A stretch of DNA of 64,000 nt from Pteria penguin (taxonomy: Eukaryota; Mollusca; Bivalvia; Pterioida; Pteriidae): positions 66,029,306 to 66,093,305 of the forward strand of contig CM068583.1 in NCBI GenBank assembly GCA_035048485.1, written 5' to 3'. The notes beneath the pieces were generated by a model. That model saw only the letters and a list, made by a program, of their open reading frames with translations. It did not search any database and was not told where the DNA came from. Both the position numbers and the translations under genes were made by a program. Shown here in pieces: positions 1 through 64,000 of the stretch. The number at the start of each line of letters is the position of its first letter. The first letter of the stretch is position 1.

Positions 1-640
1 TGTATTTTTTCGAGCCCAAAATTAAAATGCTCTAATCGAATCTGGGCAAACAAAAACGCCAGGCGCCCTAGCATTGCTAAAAGAATACGCACCGTGAGGA
101 AGGTTTTGTATGTCATATTCTTTGATAACAAGGGTCCAATCATGCAAATCCCTGTTCCGAAAGGCAAAACTGTCACAGCAAAGTATTATAGAGACGTTGT
201 ACTTCGAAAACTGAAGAAAGTCTACAAACGCCGCCGCCCACATACAGGTTTGAAGTACCTCAGACTCTTGCATGACATGACACAAGGCGCGTATTGTAAC
301 GGAGTTTTTGAAGGCAGAAAAGGTCACTGTCCTCCCCCACCCTGCATTTTCACCAGACTTGGCCCCCTGTGACTTTTTCTTGTTCCCCAAACTAAAATTT
401 CACCTATCTGGAAAAAAATATAAATCAAGAAATGCCCTTGGCTCTGCCATTCACCAGTATCTTATGAGTATACCAATTCAAGAGTACGAAAACTGTTTCC
501 AAAAGTGGATTGATCGGTTGAAACGATGCATAAATGCAGAGTGGGAGTACTTCTAAGGACAGGGCAAAGTAAAATGATCACAATTACTTCTATCAAAAAG
601 AAATCGCCAAAGTAACAATAATTTCGGAACATCCCTCATA
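1..640 (+). pseudogene. mariner-like transposase, frameshifted, 5' end outside window
   Basis: This is the C-terminal half of a mariner-family DNA-transposon transposase, a DDE/D cut-and-paste enzyme. Reading starts near base 40 (WANKNARRPSIAKR) and continues with VLYVIFFDNKGPIMQIPVPK and a KYYRDVV motif up to LRLLHD. The frame then breaks near 285-320, where bases are missing, and resumes in another frame at about 308 with VTVLPHPAFSPDLAPCDFF and FPKLKFHLSG. It ends at a stop near 556. FFD, LLHD and SPDLAPCD are the expected acidic catalytic positions. Bases 621-640 (ttcggaacatccctcata) look like the 3' terminal inverted repeat. The frameshift makes it inactive. The open frame on the opposite strand (22-390) is a shadow. 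Confidence 0.85.
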
Positions 641-839
641 CTTTTGGCAAAATTGTTTGCAGATAATATGTTATGTCCGTCATTTAATATCATAAACTAT
701 CAACATTTCAAAATATTCGAGAAGAAATATTGATACCATTTGTACTTTTACGTAATGTTCCATTTACGCAATAATAAGACAATTCTTATTATAAGACTAG
801 TCAACAAATCATGAAACTGAATGGCATATAATATCAGCC

Positions 840-1020
840 GAAAGGAACTATAAAAGTCCATATGTGCACCCCCTGAAAAGGAGTGCGATCAGGATTTAGT
901 CTAGAAAGAGAAAGAATATCCTACTAGTTAACAACACCTATCACAAACGTGTAGTAGACGCTTCGAATCAAGGAAATCCCAAGTATGGAATTTTTCAAAT
1001 TCGGCGTTCGAAAAGACTGA
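840..1020 (-). mobile_element. decayed PLE 3' tail
   Basis: This is a degenerate copy of the tail found better preserved at 9800-9900, 17530-17620, 49840-49930 and 53255-53345. It keeps the order of a 'catatgtg.accccctg' block, an 'agtgcgatcagg' block, a run ending 'ctagttaacaacacc' and 'tcacaaa'. No coding part is attached. Confidence 0.55.
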
Positions 1021-1123
1021 CAGGTACTTTTGTGATACAAATTCTCGAATGATCAAGAAGTTCTTGGTCTTATGTATTTAGGTATATATATATATATAAC
1101 ACTTATTACTTCTAAAATCTTTA

Positions 1124-2000
1124 TCACGTAGATAAGAGTTTAATTAGAAACAAATAAAATTCGGATGGGGCTAAATATGGAGAATATAAAAGATGAGGGA
1201 GGACATCGAATCTGCACTCCATGGCAGCTGTCATAGAGATTTGGGAAGTGTGAGAGGGTGCATTATCCTGCAAGAAAAGAACGCTTCTGGTTAGTTTTCC
1301 CCACCTCTTTCTCACACTCTTCTGAAGCAGTTTTTTAACTCATCAGCATACTATGCACCATTGACCGCAAGACAATCAGCCATGATTATTCCCTGATTGA
1401 TCACAATTGACTTATGTTGATAAAGTCTCACATTTTTATGGCAGTAAAATATTCTGTAAACGTTTAGTGTGTAAACAATTTTTGTGACCTCTCGTCTTGA
1501 GAAAACTGTTGATACTTGTTCTCTATATGGAGGATTATTTATAAATATTTACATGCGTGTCCTCTGATTATGCTGTTTTTGCGGTGAGTGGGAAGGTTAG
1601 CGCCCGTAAACCGGTTAACTACACTAATTATGTGACGTCTGTTACTTTAAATGACCTTCCTAAGTCGGTATCTTAACCACAGCACAATCGAATATTTTTG
1701 TAATGTCGTTTTTCCCTGTATATTTTACTATTATCATGTTTTGTGTGCATGTCCTTGGTGTTTTGTGTCGTACAGCTTTGTCAGATGTCTTCTGATTTAA
1801 TCTCTGTGATAAAGGTCATGACTTTCCTAGCTGAGGAAATTATTTTCAACTTTTTAGGAAGGGGTAAACCAGGGTGAATCCATTGCATGCTTTATTTCTT
1901 AGATTCATGATCAGCTCATGTTTCATCCTGAGTGAAAATTAGACCCATAAAATCCTCTGGATCACATCCTCATAGCAAGTCAAAAGATGCAAAGCAGCAT
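1124..2000 (-). pseudogene. second mariner-like transposase, split by an R1 repeat
   Basis: On the - strand, 2000 to about 1806 reads DPEDFMGLIFTQDET followed by SMQW and KKLKIISSA, the middle of a mariner transposase. After an interruption at 1497-1805 the homology resumes with a frame-broken ADCLAVNGA..YADEL region and then LFLQDNAPSHTSQ and VLPHLLYSPYLAPSEFY (1315-1124). The last catalytic Asp of the SPDLAPSD motif has changed (SPYLAPSE). Stops, frame breaks and the insertion show that it is dead. It differs clearly from the mariner at 1-640, so two separate lineages are present. Confidence 0.8.
1497..1805 (+). repeat. R1 interspersed repeat, nested in mariner
   Basis: R1 is a roughly 300-bp repeat seen at least eleven times in this window. 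Landmarks in order are ctctatatggaggattat, a gattatgctgt block, gtgagtgggaaggt, cgtaaaccggttaac, cctaagtcggtatc, acagcacaatcga, and a conserved end tttgtcagatgtcttctg. No protein coding is evident. The mariner transposase homology is interrupted exactly across this interval, so R1 inserted after the mariner. Confidence 0.8.
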
Positions 2001-2005
2001 ATCTG

Positions 2006-2950
2006 AAATACTATTTTCTCTGACAAAAAGTTCAATATGATTAAATAATGAATTGGGGTTTTATACTTATCTATTTATCAAAATGATCGTGATAGCTTTG
2101 GAATAACATTCAATACCTGACGCTTAAGACATTTTCTGTTGTCACTTATTCATTTTTAATTATTTATTGCATTTCCCCGCCATTATGCTCATATTTTGCC
2201 TTCACGATAAATGTACTCAAATGATCTGGATGTTGTTATTCTACTAAAACTTGAACCAACAAATTTCTATAGAAATATTTAGACACGATAAGGAATTAAA
2301 GTCTGTGTGGAATTATTACTGGTTTAAAACTAATAATCATTGTTTGCAGAAGTAAATCAATGAAAGCGTGTTTCCAAATAGTCTTGGAAGGTCTGAAATT
2401 GGCTTTTGTATTTAGTTGAGAAAAATATGAAAATCTGAAAAGGTATTTTCGCTAAATAGTGCCCTTCCTCATCGGACAAAATTGCAAACCCAATTATTTG
2501 TTAAAATATTAAAGTGATATGTATATGTTGATGCCTCTCGTATTAATATTGATGGCTGGGTAGGTAGAATATTGTCATGAAAGCGTGCTAACTATCTCGA
2601 TTATGTAGAAATTGACAATTATTAGATTTGCAAATAAATTGCGGAATGTATTCCACACTTCAGTCACACTTACCGGTATTTCTCTTTTAAATCAATGGCA
2701 TTGCTTGCTGACTAACAGAGACCATTGAAATTGCAATTAAGTGCTCCAAAGCCGATATTTACACTGAAAAATCAAAAAGGCTGCAAACATAAAAAAAGGT
2801 TCACATAACACTTAAAATCAATTCTGCTTCTGGAATTATGAACGAAACTAGGATATTTGCTTTAAACGGACACAATCCATTGAATCTATTGGCGAAATCG
2901 GTCACAACGTATTTAGAGAAATAAGTATAATTGGAAATAACAATAATTGT
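2006..2950. other. no feature recognised
   Basis: AT-rich sequence with no recognisable coding frame or repeat. It could contain the promoter and 5' UTR of the EML-like gene if the start exon at 2969 is real, but no TATA or initiator element stands out. Confidence 0.4.
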
Positions 2951-2968
2951 TTGAGATAGATGCTAGAT

Positions 2969-61815
<58,847 letters not shown>

Positions 61816-62082
61816 GTATCTACAGAAAAAAGTTATTTAGTTTGACTATTAATTAGTGTTACCTCCGTTGTTTGAAATGTTCAACGTAATAAAACATTTG
61901 GGTACTTCAGAATATATTCATCTTTCACAAAATCATTACGCACATTGTAATAGGGGGGTTAATAAAACTGACGTGTTAAAACAATCATTATATACTTATC
62001 ATTCCCAAACAATTTAATGAAACGATAATACAATAATAAATGATTACAAATTCTGAAATTCGATTTTATTTACAGTGAAAGA

Positions 62083-62400
62083 GAAAGCAGAAGACATCTG
62101 ACAAAGCTGTATGACACAAATCACCAAGGGCCTGCACACAAAAATGACAATAGCATAATATACACGGAACGACATTACAAAATTATTCGATTGTGCTGCG
62201 GTTACGATACCGACTTAGGACGGTCAATTGAAGTAACAAACGTCGGTGTGGTTAACCGGTTTACGGGCACCCACCTTCCCACTCACCGGAAAAGCAGCAC
62301 AATCAAAGGACACACATTAAAATATATATATATATATAAATAATCCTCCATTTAGAGAACAAGGATCAACAGGTTTCTCAAGGAGAGAGGTCATAAAAGT
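62083..62400 (-). repeat. R1 repeat, most complete copy
   Basis: Runs from gaaagagaaagcagaagaca through gtatgacacaaatcaccaag, gattgtgctgcggttacgat, accgacttaggacggtcaat, gttaaccggtttacgggcac, agcagcacaatcaaaggaca and ataatcctccatttagagaa. The gattgtgctgc and gcagcacaatc blocks pair perfectly over 11 bases and enclose about 105 bases. Confidence 0.85.
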
Positions 62401-62629
62401 TTATTACACGCGAAATTATAGAATAATATGTTTGCTATCAAAAATATGTGCTATCAAAAACACTCAAACTATACCCTATGTGGAAAATATGCATTGATCA
62501 TAGCATAGAATAAAAAAAGTTAGCAAAATGATACTATCAGATTAGTCATAAAATATGTTACAGGACTGCAAGGCAAAGACAACCTAACTAACTTTTCTGA
62601 TTTTCATAACAAAAACATACAGATTACTT

Positions 62630-62950
62630 TGAACGTTTGATTCGGGATTAAAGATACCGTAAACTCAGAATATTATATTATAGATCTTACTCAGAGCTTG
62701 TATCAAATCTCTGATGATTTTATGGCATCAGGTTTCAAAATAGTCAAACGGCTTCGCCATTGCCATTGTGACCTTAAGATCATCGCTAAGACAATAATAT
62801 TTGTAGTGGACCCCTCTACGGCTCTTTACATGGTTTTCTCTTGCTGAATGCAAGGGGGGGGGGGGTATTTAGTAACTTGTATAAACTTAATAAACTGGGG
62901 AAAATTCCTGAGCCCTGTTCCTTCTGACTGTAAATCAGAGCACGGTTGAC
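62630..62950 (+). pseudogene. PLE family-2 RT C-terminus remnant and tail
   Basis: A frame-broken stretch includes SDDFMASGFKIVKRLRHCHC and VVDPSTAL (about 62710-62830), matching SSDSKIVERLIHRQY-type RT ends of 24978-25271. A G12 run near 62856 and a tail (ccctgttccttctgactgta) follow. Confidence 0.6.
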
Positions 62951-63639
62951 TGAAATTGACGTCACTTTTATATTTTATATAGTAATATTTTATCCATTAT
63001 ACATTTCTTGTGTGCTCTTCTATAGGGAGAGCGTCATTATTATTTCAATATTCCAGGGGCTCTGATTGGTTAAAATTATATGATTAATCTGCAAATTTAC
63101 ATTGATTGATGTAATTTCTTGAATTTTAATACCATTACCCAATATCATTTTTTATGGCTTTTAAACATGTTGATTTTGTGTACATTAGAAATTTGGCAAG
63201 TGTTTGGGTGTGACCACCTTAAAGTTAAGTTGTGGCTTACCTATTGTAAACTGTCAAAAGGTTGATAGCAGGTCGGTTGACAAACATTTGGTATGTAGCT
63301 TTTATAAAAAATTGTTGAAAGAAAGTTGCGTAAATATTGGAAAAAGTTTTGGTATTTTAAACACTCGATCTTATTTGAATATGTATTACTATGCTTTGAT
63401 TATTTAATACAAACGTTAAGAAATCAACACGGCCAAACTAACAGAACACCGAACCCGACCCGACTCCGATAGCGTGTAAAAATCACTTTCTAAAAGACAG
63501 TTTATAAACATAACTGAAAAAAGCTGCTTATGTTTTACCATATAGATAAAGAGTCAACAATTCTAAATGATATTAACATGTCCTAGCAAGAAGTGACGCA
63601 TGTTTCTTAATATGGACAACTTACAGTATGTGTCATGCA

Positions 63640-63800
63640 GGAAACTTTCTTCTCAATTTCTACGTTATTTTATGTATAAAAAACAAAAAGTTCCGATGAT
63701 TTAATTTCATCGGTATAAAAATTGTTAAACTCCATCGACAGTATAATGTCATTTCTAAGACAATTAGTTTTGCTTTAGTACCTTCTACAGCATTACTTTG
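63640..63800 (+). pseudogene. small PLE family-2 RT remnant
   Basis: Short frame-shifted homology (SDDLISSV, then ISFALVPSTAL) to the same RT end. Weak. Confidence 0.4.
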
Positions 63801-63869
63801 GCTTGAGATACTTGTTGGTCCTTTTCAATGTTTTAACTGTGTGTTCTTTAAATGTACTGCTTTATTAAT

Positions 63870-64000
63870 CAGTGAGAAATTGGTGTACGGAATACGGCTA
63901 ACCAGGATAACTAACTGACGGTGTCACCTCATTTGAATATTCTAAGTCGTAATCGCAAATGAATACTAATCCAATGATTTTGTTATGTTTTATGTGCTTG
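63870..64000 (+). repeat. R1 repeat, diverged and cut by window end
   Basis: taaccaggataactaactga, ctaagtcgtaatcgcaa and ccaatgattttgttatgttt follow R1 order loosely. Confidence 0.5.

Noticed and set aside
22..390. 122-codon frame on the - strand
   Set aside because: It is the antisense shadow of the mariner transposase on the + strand.
63204..63407. 67-codon + strand frame as a further EML exon
   Set aside because: The sequence has no WD-repeat pattern and no acceptor in phase with 61815.

Overview
The window looks like metazoan nuclear DNA, most likely from a mollusc and probably a bivalve. It is AT-rich and intron-dominated, full of decayed Penelope-like retroelements (PLEs), tRNA-derived SINEs of molluscan type, mariner remnants, microsatellites and minisatellites. 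No bacterial, organellar or viral gene organisation is visible. The species call is an inference from the repeat types.

One host gene runs along the + strand for most of the window. Its exons are small, have GT/AG borders and keep phase almost throughout. A candidate start exon lies at 2969-2986, and well-supported exons run from 20216 to 61815. The predicted protein starts with an acidic/basic disordered stretch, then an EF-hand region (two good calcium loops in exons 27557-27759 and 27912-28009/28218-28392), then a Ser/Glu-rich linker, then a HELP motif and the first WD40 blades of an echinoderm microtubule-associated protein-like (EML) propeller. About 820 codons are inside the window; the 3' end, with the second propeller, lies beyond 64000. 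It is probably a calcium-sensing microtubule-binding protein.

Layout: 1-2000 holds two mariner pseudogenes (one split by a nested repeat) and a PLE tail. 2969 is the candidate first exon. 4246-6290 holds a foldback element and a tandem SINE/(ATCT)n array. 7200-19700 holds many PLE fragments in a very long intron or upstream region. 20216-33693 holds the N-terminal and EF-hand exons, separated by PLE tails, a MITE and 52-bp repeats. 34063-43808 is a satellite-like array of about 207 copies of a 47-bp unit, and 44270-47115 is a second array, also 47 bp; both lie in one 13.9-kb intron. 47547-49592 holds the HELP and first WD exons. 49712-54116 is an almost complete PLE on the - strand with pseudo-LTRs and a permuted domain order (GIY-YIG endonuclease, then CxC, then reverse transcriptase), matching the Naiad clade. 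54228-54290 is a decayed copy of a host exon end. 54335-60580 is repeats. 60589-61815 holds further WD exons. 61816-64000 is repeats again.

The most interesting items are the Naiad-type PLE with frame breaks mostly at homopolymers, recurrent hairpins in PLE tails with base changes that preserve pairing, the two related 47-bp arrays in one intron, an interspersed repeat family (here R1) with an internal inverted repeat, a minisatellite that seems to have grown out of a PLE-tail segment, and the EF-hand/HELP/WD40 gene itself. All calls were made by reading the sequence, with no database search.
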